DNA of 64,000 nt, taken from Sphingobacterium endophyticum. Its GTDB lineage: Bacteria > Bacteroidota > Bacteroidia > Sphingobacteriales > Sphingobacteriaceae. Position 1 is the first letter of the stretch. Every line of letters begins with the position of its first letter. The stretch covers positions 248,001-312,000 of the forward strand of contig NZ_ML771899.1 of the NCBI RefSeq assembly GCF_009733535.1, read 5' to 3'. The notes beneath the pieces were generated by a model. It had not been told where the DNA came from. It worked only from the letters and a program-made list of their open reading frames with translations, and searched no databases. Below, piece by piece: positions 27,720-35,084 of the stretch. The translations under genes were made by a program, and so were the position numbers.

Positions 27720-28781
27720 CTATCGCGACATGCTGCGGATAACCCGGACATGGGACTTGAATGCCTCTCGGAAGGTCGCGTATTCCACGTTCTTTATACC
27801 TAGCTCCCTACAGGTTTCCTTTACGATCTTATTGATAGCAGGATAATGCACGTGGCAGATCCTGGGGAAAAGATGGTGCTCCAACTGGAAATTCAATCCT
27901 CCGAGCAACCAGGTCAATACCCTGTTCTTAGTGGCGAAATTAGCTGTCGATTGGACCTGGTGTACCATCCATTCTTCCTCCACTTTGTCGGCAGCTATGG
28001 ACTTAAATTCTGTTGCTTCGACTACATGCGCAAGCTGGAACACGGTCGCCAGACAGATCCCGCAAACTATCCCCGTCACTAACATCCCGATCAGGGTCGG
28101 CAACCATCCGACAATGACCAAAGGAATGACTATGAATATACAGAAATGGAACAATTTGCTCACCCAAAAGATAGCTTTCTCTTTATTCGGGAAAGCAAAT
28201 CTTTCAGAATTTTTACCAAGCTTTTGCCGGAAGTACTTTTCATAGTCCTGAAAGAAAACCCATGCGAGGTAAGATATACCATACAGGAAGATGAAGTAGT
28301 ACCGCTGATACTTATGATAGCCCCTGAGCACTTGACCGCGGTGAACCCGCATAAACTTAATCTCAATATCATGGTCCTCTCCGTTGATATTGGTGTACGT
28401 ATGGTGAGCAATATTGTGTTTCAGTTTCCAGAGGTATATATTGCCCCCCACAAGGTTTAGCGAGTACGAGAGCAAGGTGTTGATCTTAGTATTGCGCGAT
28501 AAAGAGTTGTGTCCGGCATCGTGCATGATATTAAAGCCGATTGCTGCAAAATTTACTCCCAGTAGCACACAAAATAGGATACTGATCGGCCAATATGGCT
28601 GCACAAATACTAGAATCGCATAAAGACCGATAAATGAGGCGAAGAGGATGGCTGCCTTGAGGCCGATCCTCCAGTCACCTGTTTTAGATTTACCGCTCAT
28701 CTTAAAGTATTCGTTTATCCTTATTCTGAGCGATTTTGAAAATAACGTATTTGCATTGCTGAATTTTATAGTTGGTGACAT
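27720..28781 (-). CDS. Membrane fatty-acid (acyl) desaturase
   Basis: A 353-residue integral membrane di-iron desaturase. The three histidine boxes are intact: HDAGH (residues 87-91), HNIAHH (122-127) and QLEHH (299-303); the glutamine-type third box is typical of front-end/delta-6-like acyl desaturases. At least four hydrophobic segments surround them. It introduces a double bond in acyl chains at the cytoplasmic membrane, which may serve membrane fluidity. It is more GC-rich than the decayed DNA on either side and seems intact and monocistronic. Chain position specificity cannot be told. Confidence 0.93.
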   Translation of the reverse strand: MSPTIKFSNANTLFSKSLRIRINEYFKMSGKSKTGDWRIGLKAAILFASFIGLYAILVFVQPYWPISILFCVLLGVNFAAIGFNIMHDAGHNSLSRNTKINTLLSYSLNLVGGNIYLWKLKHNIAHHTYTNINGEDHDIEIKFMRVHRGQVLRGYHKYQRYYFIFLYGISYLAWVFFQDYEKYFRQKLGKNSERFAFPNKEKAIFWVSKLFHFCIFIVIPLVIVGWLPTLIGMLVTGIVCGICLATVFQLAHVVEATEFKSIAADKVEEEWMVHQVQSTANFATKNRVLTWLLGGLNFQLEHHLFPRICHVHYPAINKIVKETCRELGIKNVEYATFREAFKSHVRVIRSMSR

Positions 28782-28832
28782 GTGGAATTGTTATGGGTAC
28801 TAAGAAAGATAAGGGTCGTTCAGTGTAAGAGT

Positions 28833-28955
28833 CTATTTCTTTTTCTTGCTAAACACATTTGCTGTTGTTTCTTTTGGAGTCGAATCTTTTTCCTGTTGAT
28901 AGGAAGATTGAGTCTTCACTTTCGTACTTTTTGCTTTTTTCTGATCTTTACTCAT
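28833..28955 (-). CDS. Small lysine-rich protein (40 residues)
   Basis: A 40-residue frame from ATG (28955) to TAG, sequence beginning MSKDQKKAKSTKVKTQSS and ending VFSKKKK. It is strongly basic and low in complexity, with no membrane segment. It lies 51 bp upstream of the desaturase start on the same strand, so it may be cotranscribed. Short basic proteins of this kind are common in Sphingobacteriaceae but have no known role. No strong ribosome-binding site is seen, which is normal in this phylum. Confidence 0.5.
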   Translation of the reverse strand: MSKDQKKAKSTKVKTQSSYQQEKDSTPKETTANVFSKKKK

Positions 28956-29262
28956 GATGGGTATACTTTATACTGTTCGTTTCTTTTGCTTGCCCATCAT
29001 TTCCTATGATTGGCCTTTAGCAGGGTTGGCCTGAACCGGACAGGTCAATAATTTGTCCTAGCGATTTGAAAAATTTCATTTGCTTTAGAAAGAAAGGGAT
29101 TGTTACAGAACAATCTAAAAAATTTCAGAATAAAACAACATGTTCTATTTCATGTACGATCTGCTGAATGGGGGTAAGTAAGTAGCAGGCTTTCAGTTAA
29201 AGGTAATGATAATAATTGACATTCAGTGCCTTATGTTCGTTAAATTTTGAGATGGCACTTGA
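28956..29262. other. Intergenic stretch without a gene
   Basis: About 0.3 kb; no supported gene or repeat. Confidence 0.4.
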
Positions 29263-29490
29263 CTACCCATAGGGTTCCATTATAAGTCTGGCCAATAGAT
29301 AACTCAAGGTTGGTTCTGTACCTTGATTGATATTGACTGTATCCTCTTCTAGTCCATCAAAGCATCCTCCTTGAACAGGATTGTAAACGATTTGTCCAAG
29401 TTGGTTCCGGTCCAGGAACCATTCAGATGGATTGCGCATTATGAAACTTTGCCAAGGATTATTCCCAATCAAGTATCCTGGCCATTTTCC
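29263..29490 (-). pseudogene. C-terminal remnant of a glycosyltransferase-like protein
   Basis: A 70-codon minus-strand frame without an initiator contains EWFLDRNQLGQIVYNP, GGCFDGLEEDTVNINQG and PTLSYLLARL. The 'GGC.DGL...N.NQG.E.T.S.L' pattern is the conserved C-terminal end of a family of glycosyltransferases with a C-terminal helical domain. Upstream the frame is closed by a stop. Identification is from motif memory and moderately sure. Confidence 0.5.
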
Positions 29491-29599
29491 GACGTGTCAA
29501 TGGCGGTTCAAATGGATTACAGGACAGGATTAATAGGACAGCTTATTACGGTAAGATGTTGAAGCAGCGATGAAAAATGAAAACTCTCCAATTTCTGAG

Positions 29600-29725
29600 A
29601 GTCACAGGATGGTCAAAATAACGGAAAAAAGCCAAAGGCAACATTCAAGCAGGTGATGGGTTCGCCCGTTACCTATTCCTTGATAATCGTTGTTGGGGCA
29701 TTCCAGATGCTTTTCTCCTGAGTAA
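29600..29725 (+). pseudogene. Remnant of a small membrane protein
   Basis: A plus-strand open frame without a clear start reads QDGQNNGKKPKATFKQ then MGSPVTYSLIIVVGAFQM, a single hydrophobic helix, and then stops. It precedes two further small decayed genes in the same direction and may have belonged to the same cassette. Confidence 0.35.
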
Positions 29726-29763
29726 TCTATATAAATAATGATTTCAGGGATTTTGAAAGAAAG

Positions 29764-30088
29764 ATGAACGATAAAGCTCGAGCAGCAGGAAAGGTTATAT
29801 GAAAAAGTGATCGATATGGTCACACCAGCATTCAACAAGGTAAATGAATCCTCAACGAAAGTACATAGTGCGGTGGTTAGGCTTGACAGTGTGGCCCAAC
29901 AACTAAAAGAAAGGAGCCAAGAGATGAAATGGTTACTAATGACGGTATTGTTACTCAGGGTATCAACAATCCCCTACAGGAAAACTGAAGAACACAAGTT
30001 TGCCAAACGAATTGACGAAATAATCCAGCCACTTGATTATATTAGTTTAAAGTTAGAGGCTAATACCAAAAAATTAAAAGATCTATGA
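29764..30088 (+). pseudogene. Frameshifted coiled-coil small protein
   Basis: From an ATG at 29764 the codons MND can be joined to KLEQQERLYEKVIDMV after removing one A near 29773. The frame then continues to 30088 through a heptad-like region (KVNESSTKVHSAVVRLDSV) and a short hydrophobic stretch (WLLMTVLLL). Its stop overlaps the next start as ATGA. A GTG at 29807 could start an intact 93-residue product instead. Confidence 0.4.
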
Positions 30089-30612
30089 AAAATCTGGTCA
30101 TAATCATAATCTGTATTCTGTTATCGAGATGTGGACTTTTTAAAAGTCAAAAATGATCGGCAAATCATTTAAAATCTGTTGAAGTTTCGAAAGAAATAAG
30201 GGCTTCAACCGAAACAGAAAAGAAAAAATAGATAGGACCAATATAGAAGTGAAATCGAATCTTCAGACAGACTAAAAGACAAAGGTCTACCCAATGAAAG
30301 GAACTGAAATAAGATTGAATCCTGATGGTTCAATGACCTTTCAGCCCGATAGTATAATCCAGAATACAAAAAGGAACAGCATTGAGGCAAGGCGTATTGT
30401 GAATAATATTATTTCAATTTTAAACCAAAAGAAGGACAGTATCTAAAATGAAGGCAGAAAAGAGGTTCAGAAGGAAAATCATATTGTCAAAGAGTCAGTT
30501 CCGGATAAATGGGCTGTATTTGTCAACAATATAGGTTGGTTCATTGGCGCAGCAGCTCTTATAATTATACTATTTTGGTGGTTTTTTGAGATTGGTAAAA
30601 ATATAAAATAAT
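30085..30612 (+). pseudogene. Decayed lipoprotein/membrane protein gene
   Basis: The gene begins with a lipoprotein-type signal (KNLVIIIICILLSRCGLF) and meets a TGA 24 codons in. After a frame change it continues as GTEIRLNPDGSMTFQPDS, crosses a TAA at about 30444, and ends with VNNIGWFIGAAALIIILFWW and a terminal K at 30612. The layout (lipoprotein signal, charged coil, C-terminal membrane helix) could be a phage lysis or spanin-like protein, but that is inference. Confidence 0.45.
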
Positions 30613-30635
30613 ATAAGTAAAGAGGTGGACTATAA

Positions 30636-30671
30636 AATATCCCCATAACAAGTTTAGAGCATGGGGATATT
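30636..30671. terminator. Long hairpin after the decayed cassette
   Basis: AATATCCCCAT and ATGGGGATATT form a perfect 11-bp stem with a 14-nt loop, 24 bp after the last stop of the cassette. It is followed by ATTG rather than a T-run, so a terminator role is probable but not certain. Confidence 0.6.
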
Positions 30672-30744
30672 ATTGAAGAAACCAAATCATCGGTAGATGG
30701 GAATTGGTATATGAAAAATCATCAAGTGATTTACGGCTTTAAAA

Positions 30745-30955
30745 AATCCCTGATCCATCTGCACAGATTAGACCAGGGACTAACAATAGATATTAATAAA
30801 CAATTTCTTAAAAACCCTGCGTTGATCTGCAGGGTTCAATTGTAACACAATCCCTTTCCGTTTAAGGGATACCACTCATTTAACCAAAGGCAATTTGAGC
30901 GGTAACTTACTGAGAATTTAATAGGTTGGCATCGTGAATGAAACGATGTCAACTT
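30745..30955 (-). ncRNA. Putative structured RNA or 3' UTR with four hairpins, copy A
   Basis: Hairpins: TCCCTG...CAGGGA (30747-30779, with inner ATCT/AGAT), AACCCTGC/GCAGGGTT (30813-30836), ATCCCTT/AAGGGAT (30850-30870) and GTTGGCATCGT/ACGATGTCAAC (30925-30953). They lie directly 3' of the 85-codon minus-strand gene, so its transcript would include them. Stems are better conserved between copies than linkers. Strand is inferred from the neighbouring gene. Confidence 0.45.
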
Positions 30956-30974
30956 TGGTAAGGTAGTCTTTAAT

Positions 30975-31232
30975 TCAATCACCTGTATAAACTTTCGGAT
31001 ATATTCCTAAATTATTAACTTGCTCTTCAATTTTGATCAGCCATTGTTTACCATCTACAGTGTCCATGGTCCACATTTCACCTTGAATCTCCTTATTTTC
31101 CCCATCAGGAGAATAATAAGGATGCCCTTGAATTGTAACAGGAAATGTAATTCTTTTCCTGTTCGTTTCGATACTTTCGTCAAGTATTACTTTTGCAGTG
31201 GAAAGGATTGTTTCTATTGGGATCTTTTTCAT
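30975..31232 (-). CDS. Hypothetical 85-residue protein, paralogue of 33396-33653
   Basis: The protein starts MKKIPIETILSTAK, has a central EIQGEMWTMDTVDGKQW block and ends LGIYPKVYTGD. It is about 65 percent identical by eye to the product of 33396-33653, and differences are concentrated in the middle, which suggests selection for function. The sequence is soluble and shows alternating strands after an N-terminal helix. No family is recognised. It is divergent from the gene at 31330 and shares a 97-bp intergenic region with it. Confidence 0.7.
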   Translation of the reverse strand: MKKIPIETILSTAKVILDESIETNRKRITFPVTIQGHPYYSPDGENKEIQGEMWTMDTVDGKQWLIKIEEQVNNLGIYPKVYTGD

Positions 31233-31329
31233 ATATTATAAACAAATATTTAAGATATTTGTGTCAGAATAAAATATCATTAAGTAAATCAAAACATTTT
31301 GACTCTGATTTGTTCCATGTATAAACAAA

Positions 31330-31507
31330 ATGGATGAAGATTCGACATTAGACGTAAGGGCATTCGTAAGTAGATATGCGGGTATGGATAGCTAGGAACA
31401 GAAAGAAAAAAGAAGCAAGAGAATACGCACAGAAGATTTTAAATGATAATCCAATAATTTTAAATCTTGTTTTAGAAGATATTCATGAAGTAGTAGACAA
31501 AGGATAG
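31330..31507 (+). pseudogene. Frameshifted paralogue of the 64-residue gene at 33742
   Basis: It begins MDEDSTLDVRAFVSRYA like its intact paralogue, but an extra base in GCGGGTATGG (about 31380) puts it out of frame and gives an early stop. Removing it restores VWIARNRKKKEAREYAQK through LVLEDIHEVVDKG and the stop at 31505. One inactivated copy beside one intact copy suggests redundancy. Confidence 0.75.
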
Positions 31508-31584
31508 GATTTTATTTTACTCCATCTATTTAGTGTATTTGCTAAAAATATTAGCAATTTTGAACCATTTCACAGCCAGCATGG

Positions 31585-31887
31585 ATGAACAGGAACAAGC
31601 TAACGCCTAGTGACGTTGTCTCGCTCATTAAGACAGTAAGGGTTAACGGTTTCTGGATATATCATGAGAGGCATCAAAGACTCTATACTCTGGAAGAATT
31701 TGAAGAGAACTGGATTAAGGTAGTACACTCAGACGGCAAAGTCAACAACTTCAAGGAATTCAAGATCGTTAACCCTATGTATGCAGTACGCTTGTGTGAA
31801 AGATGGATTGACATTGCAAACCAAAGGGAGCAGGAAATCTTAAAGAAGCTGGAAGGATATAATGCAGAGTTTAAGGTTAAGAAATAA
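31585..31887 (+). CDS. Hypothetical 100-residue protein
   Basis: Starts MNRNKLTPSDVVSLIKTV; the middle contains RHQRLYTLEEFEENWIKVV and the end is helical and charged (NQREQEILKKLEGYNAE). It is intact, soluble and follows the broken copy-A gene by 77 bp. Composition is like a small mobile-element or prophage protein. No family recognised. Confidence 0.55.
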   Translation: MNRNKLTPSDVVSLIKTVRVNGFWIYHERHQRLYTLEEFEENWIKVVHSDGKVNNFKEFKIVNPMYAVRLCERWIDIANQREQEILKKLEGYNAEFKVKK

Positions 31888-32007
31888 TTTAAAAACTATT
31901 TGCTTTTTAAGTGTAATATTAAAAATTTTTTATCATAGGTATTCAGCAATTAGTTCAATTCAGGCCATCTATTAAGGTGGCTTAATTAATAATATTCTGC
32001 AATTTAG

Positions 32008-32232
32008 ATGAGAAAAGTAATATTTACCACAGTAATACTTCTATGTATTATTTCCTTCATTCTTAATATATTCCTGCTAGAAAAAAATATGATATTAAAG
32101 AAGGAAATAGACTTAAGGGACTTTTTAATAGTCCAATCAATAGAAAAGGTTGAGGAGATTAAAAAAAAATTGACTGCACCTATCTCATCAATTTATAAAG
32201 GGACAGGTATAAAACGCCTTAAATATTATTGA
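32008..32232 (+). CDS. Hypothetical small membrane-anchored protein
   Basis: A 74-residue protein with one N-terminal hydrophobic helix (VIFTTVILLCIISFILNIFLL) followed by a charged coiled-coil-like stretch (EKNMILKKEIDLRD; IEKVEEIKKKL). Probably anchored in the cytoplasmic membrane with the coil outside or inside. No family recognised, moderate support because it is short. Confidence 0.45.
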   Translation: MRKVIFTTVILLCIISFILNIFLLEKNMILKKEIDLRDFLIVQSIEKVEEIKKKLTAPISSIYKGTGIKRLKYY

Positions 32233-32432
32233 AACATAATACTAATATTAAGTTAATGTTAATTACATAGCTTTTAATTGGTTAAATATTTGCAAATTAT
32301 AAAAATTGAAAAAATAATTGTCTTGTGAATCAATATTCTATAATTAATGTTTAAGCATCTATCAATTAAGCTGCTATTAAGCGTTTAAATCATGGAGTTT
32401 GTGTTATAAAATTTCAACAAATTTAAACTTCT

Positions 32433-32651
32433 ATGTTTTCTAAAGCAACAAAAGCGCAGAAAATCGATTTTCTTACAGAGTTTTATGAAGGAAAGTACAG
32501 GCGGAGAGATTTTAAGTTTGGAGCATGAGAAGTTAACCTGTCTTTAAATCCTGATGATTTGGAAAAGTTATTACTTGAGATAACCTTATGTGCAGATTTT
32601 AGGATCATGAAACTTCATGACAGTGAAGGAGATTGTTTCATTATAGCGTAA
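32433..32651 (+). pseudogene. Small gene with an in-frame TGA
   Basis: A 73-codon frame starting MFSKATKAQKIDFLTEFYEG is interrupted once by TGA at about codon 33 and continues in the same frame through NLSLNPDDLEKLLLEITLC to a TAA at 32649. The single stop in an otherwise protein-like frame marks a recent pseudogene. No family recognised. Confidence 0.45.
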
Positions 32652-32756
32652 TGAAAATAATACGGGAGGTTTATTTTTTCTTAATGTTTATCGTAAAATA
32701 AAATTAGTCAAAGATTGGGATCATATTTCCGCATTGGTATTTTACCTGCATTAAAT

Positions 32757-32937
32757 AATTGATTTTTGGGAAAAGGACAGAAAGTTTACTGCGGAGATTT
32801 TATATCTGGTCTATTTAATGGTTGGTGAATTCGACCAATCCACAGATTTAAGGAATGATGTACTTACATTTTCAGAAAATGATATCAAGCGATTGGGCGA
32901 CCTTATGCTTAAAAATATCGAAAAAAAGGAAGTATAA
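32757..32937 (+). pseudogene. 3' fragment of an unknown gene
   Basis: An open frame without an obvious start (IIDFWEKDRKFTAEIL, MVGEFDQSTDLRNDVL, LGDLMLKNIEKKEV) ends at 32935-32937. It may be the 3' end of a decayed gene. A start at the internal ATG would give about 39 residues. Confidence 0.35.
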
Positions 32938-33102
32938 AGCCTAACGGTGGGTTATGCTCATGTATTTTGGAACCCAAGAAAAGTTATAGGAAGGAATTTT
33001 TGAATTGCCCATTTAAAAAAAGATTTTTTAATGGCCTTGAGCGTTAATTCTGATCGTCCGTTGCCTCAGATCTCTAATTTCAAAACAATTTCATTGATAA
33101 AT

Positions 33103-33140
33103 TAATAATAAAGCTACTCTACCCAGTGGCTTTATTATTA
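33103..33140. terminator. Perfect 12-bp AT-rich hairpin
   Basis: TAATAATAAAGC and GCTTTATTATTA form a perfect 12-bp stem with a 14-nt loop and are followed by an A-run on the plus strand (a T-run precedes it on the minus strand). It marks the left edge of copy B of the duplicated module. Confidence 0.5.
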
Positions 33141-33385
33141 AAAAATCTCCGATCCATCTGATATGTCGCGAACAGATTAGACCAGGGACTAACAATAGAA
33201 ACTAATATAATAAACTTCAAAATGAATTTAAAAAACCCTGCGTTGATCTGCAGGGTTCACTTTGAAATAATCCCTTTTCTGTCTTAGGGATTCCACTCAT
33301 AATGCATGAACAAAACTGAGTGTTAACTGACTGAGAAAGTAAGTCGTCAGCATCGTGAATGAGACGATGTCAACTTTGGTAAGGT
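33141..33385 (-). ncRNA. Putative structured RNA or 3' UTR with hairpins, copy B
   Basis: It repeats the hairpins of copy A: AACCCTGC/GCAGGGTT (33234-33257), AATCCC/GGGATT (about 33268-33288) and GCATCGT/ACGATG (33350-33369). In the first hairpin the loop is longer (an insertion between ATCTG and CAGAT) while both arms remain. It lies 3' of the 85-codon gene as in copy A. Confidence 0.45.
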
Positions 33386-33395
33386 AGTCTTTTAA

Positions 33396-33653
33396 TCAAG
33401 CACCTGTATAAACATTCGGATATATTCCTAAATTATAAAACACTTCATCTATTTTTATTATCCATTGTTTGCCATCTACAGTATACATGGTCCACATTTC
33501 GCCATCAAAACCTTCTATTTCAGCTTCTTTAGAATAAAATAACTCACCGCTGAATGTAACAGGGAAAGTGATTTTTTTCCTATTTGTCTCTATTCCTCCG
33601 CGCAACAAACTCTTTGCTGTTGAAAGAATTGTTTCTTTTGGTATCTTCTTCAT
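33396..33653 (-). CDS. Hypothetical 85-residue protein, paralogue of 30975-31232
   Basis: Starts MKKIPKETILSTAK, has ETNRKKITFPVTF and GEMWTMYTVDGKQW blocks shared with its paralogue and ends LGIYPNVYTGA. Length is identical (85). Soluble, no signal peptide, no recognised family. It is divergent from the 64-residue gene at 33742, and the 88-bp spacer holds a conserved promoter-like block (AACATTTTGACTCTGATTTG). Confidence 0.72.
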   Translation of the reverse strand: MKKIPKETILSTAKSLLRGGIETNRKKITFPVTFSGELFYSKEAEIEGFDGEMWTMYTVDGKQWIIKIDEVFYNLGIYPNVYTGA

Positions 33654-33741
33654 ATATGTTGAACACTCCTAAGGATAAATGGTGTTAAATAAATTATAAA
33701 TCAAAACATTTTGACTCTGATTTGTTCTATGTATAAACAAA

Positions 33742-33936
33742 ATGGATGAAGACTCGAAATTAGACTTAAGGGCATTCGTAAGTAGATACGCGGTGTGGAT
33801 AGCTAGGACTAGAAATAAAAAAGAAGCAACAGAATACTCAATGAAGGTCCTCAAAGATAACCCAGAAGTATTAAAACTTGTATTGGAGGATATTAAAACG
33901 GTGGTAAAAAAAGGGAACAAACAATCCTCTAAATAA
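33742..33936 (+). CDS. Hypothetical 64-residue protein of the duplicated module
   Basis: Starts MDEDSKLDLRAFVSRYA and continues with a basic helix (WIARTRNKKEATEYSMK) and a second helix (VLKLVLEDIKTVV). It is probably all-helical and could bind nucleic acid or a partner protein, but no motif proves it. The paralogue in copy A is frameshifted. It may act with the divergent 85-residue protein, since the two are duplicated together. Confidence 0.65.
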   Translation: MDEDSKLDLRAFVSRYAVWIARTRNKKEATEYSMKVLKDNPEVLKLVLEDIKTVVKKGNKQSSK

Positions 33937-34175
33937 TCCTATAACTGATGAATCGTGTATAGAACCAATTTAAGGAACTTGCTTCATCTTCGTTACGGGA
34001 ATAGCATTCAATCTCTTCCCTTGTTTTATCGAGAAGGTCTGAGCTTATATCCGAAAGGAAAGTGTCTCGATTATTGCACGATTCGGTATTCTTGATTGGA
34101 TTTTGGTATTCGTTTATTGCTAAAAGTATTTTATCGATGGTTTCTTACATAGTTACAAAAATAGAAATTTATAAT

Positions 34176-34370
34176 ATGACTAAACATCAAGTTAAATTTT
34201 TAATCCTTAAAGGATATCACATTCTTAAAAATGGGGTGCCTACCAAAGTTGAAGATGGTTTATGGGAATACCTTGACACTTTAGATGAAAAGGATGATAG
34301 TATAGTAATATTGGAAGATGCTTTAAAATTGAGTGATGAGGAATTGGCCTTGGTGAAATATAAAGCCTAA
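34176..34370 (+). CDS. Hypothetical 64-residue protein
   Basis: I start at the ATG giving MTKHQVKFLILKGYHI; an upstream in-frame start at 34062 is unlikely because it crosses a sequence with no coding character. The protein is acidic at the end (LDEKDDSIVILEDALKLSDEELALV). Small, soluble, unrecognised. It follows copy B of the module by 0.24 kb. Confidence 0.5.
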   Translation: MTKHQVKFLILKGYHILKNGVPTKVEDGLWEYLDTLDEKDDSIVILEDALKLSDEELALVKYKA

Positions 34371-34448
34371 CTTTGGGTTAGGCTTGTAGCCAAATAAGTA
34401 CCTTGCGATATTTTTGGTAAATTGCATATTCACTAAAACAATGAAAAT

Positions 34449-34565
34449 ATGTGCCAAAAAACAGACTATAATGCGCAAGGCCGCATTGAAACAATTACCA
34501 TTGTGAAGGATGGTTCAATTCTGAAATCTGAACTTTTGAGAGATGCTCCAAAAAGGACCGAGTAA
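34449..34565 (+). CDS. Possible 38-residue protein
   Basis: ATG at 34449, sequence beginning MCQKTDYNAQGRIE and ending LLRDAPKRTE before TAA. Codon choice is protein-like, but the length gives weak support and no family is recognised. Confidence 0.3.
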   Translation: MCQKTDYNAQGRIETITIVKDGSILKSELLRDAPKRTE

Positions 34566-35069
34566 ATGTGTTTTCTTTACACACTGAATGATGTCTTGAT
34601 TAGTTTAGAAGAATATAACATATTGTTAAGCTCTTCTTGGAGACCTTCTCAAACCAAAATCTAACTTCAACCTCCTTTTGTTCTAGTAACCCATAACGCT
34701 TTGCAAATTTGTATTGCGTGCTATCACAATTACTATTAAAAACACTTTTCAACGGCAAAAGATACGGCAAAAAAAAATCTGGTGAACTACCTGCTGTTTA
34801 GCTGAATCACACTCTTAATTTATAATCAAAAACAAACCGTATAAAATTCTTGCATCCTTCCTGTTTGTATTGGGTCGAACTCTCGAACTCAATTATCTGT
34901 TTAATCATAAAAAATTGAAAATGAAAGAGGAAAACCTGCTAAAGATGACAAAAAAAAGGACTGAAAAGGCCTCAATATTCTATGGTAAAGCAGCAGGATC
35001 CCTGCAGACAGGGCCAATTACCTAATTTAAGTACTGGGAATAGACCTAGGGATAATATTCCAATATTGC
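34566..35069. other. Stretch upstream of dnaG without a supported gene
   Basis: About 0.5 kb. On the minus strand near 34870-34890 a GTTCGA-containing segment looks faintly like a tRNA 3' arm, but no tRNA can be folded. It marks the change from AT-rich DNA to the more GC-rich core region. Confidence 0.35.
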
Positions 35070-35077
35070 TATCTTTG
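35070..35077 (+). promoter_or_regulatory. Candidate -7 box of dnaG
   Basis: TATCTTTG fits the Bacteroidota TAnnTTTG box exactly and lies only 8 bp before the dnaG ATG, so transcription would start almost at the start codon. No good -33 TTTG partner is visible. Confidence 0.4.
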
Positions 35078-35084
35078 TTTTAGG

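Larger units (their letters stand above)
30734..31507. repeat. Duplicated module, copy A
   Basis: This 0.77-kb segment recurs at 33129-33936 in the same orientation. Both copies contain, in order, a set of hairpins, a minus-strand gene of 85 codons, a conserved promoter-like spacer and a divergent plus-strand gene of about 64 codons. Many blocks are near-identical (for example around GTTGATCTGCAGGGTT and GACTCTGATTTGTTC). Confidence 0.9.
33129..33936. repeat. Duplicated module, copy B
   Basis: Second copy of the module at 30734-31507, same orientation and gene order, with both genes intact. Hairpin blocks, the divergent promoter region and the coding starts are the best conserved parts. Confidence 0.9.

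Noticed and set aside
32433..32651. Selenocysteine or stop-codon read-through in the TGA-containing small gene
   Set aside because: No SECIS-like structure or selenoprotein motif; neighbours are also decayed.
30636..33140. CRISPR-like array of repeated hairpins
   Set aside because: Only two copies, each with coding genes, and no regular spacer pattern.
34860..34900. tRNA-like GTTCGA segment that might be an attachment-site remnant
   Set aside because: No cloverleaf can be formed and no matching repeat is seen elsewhere.
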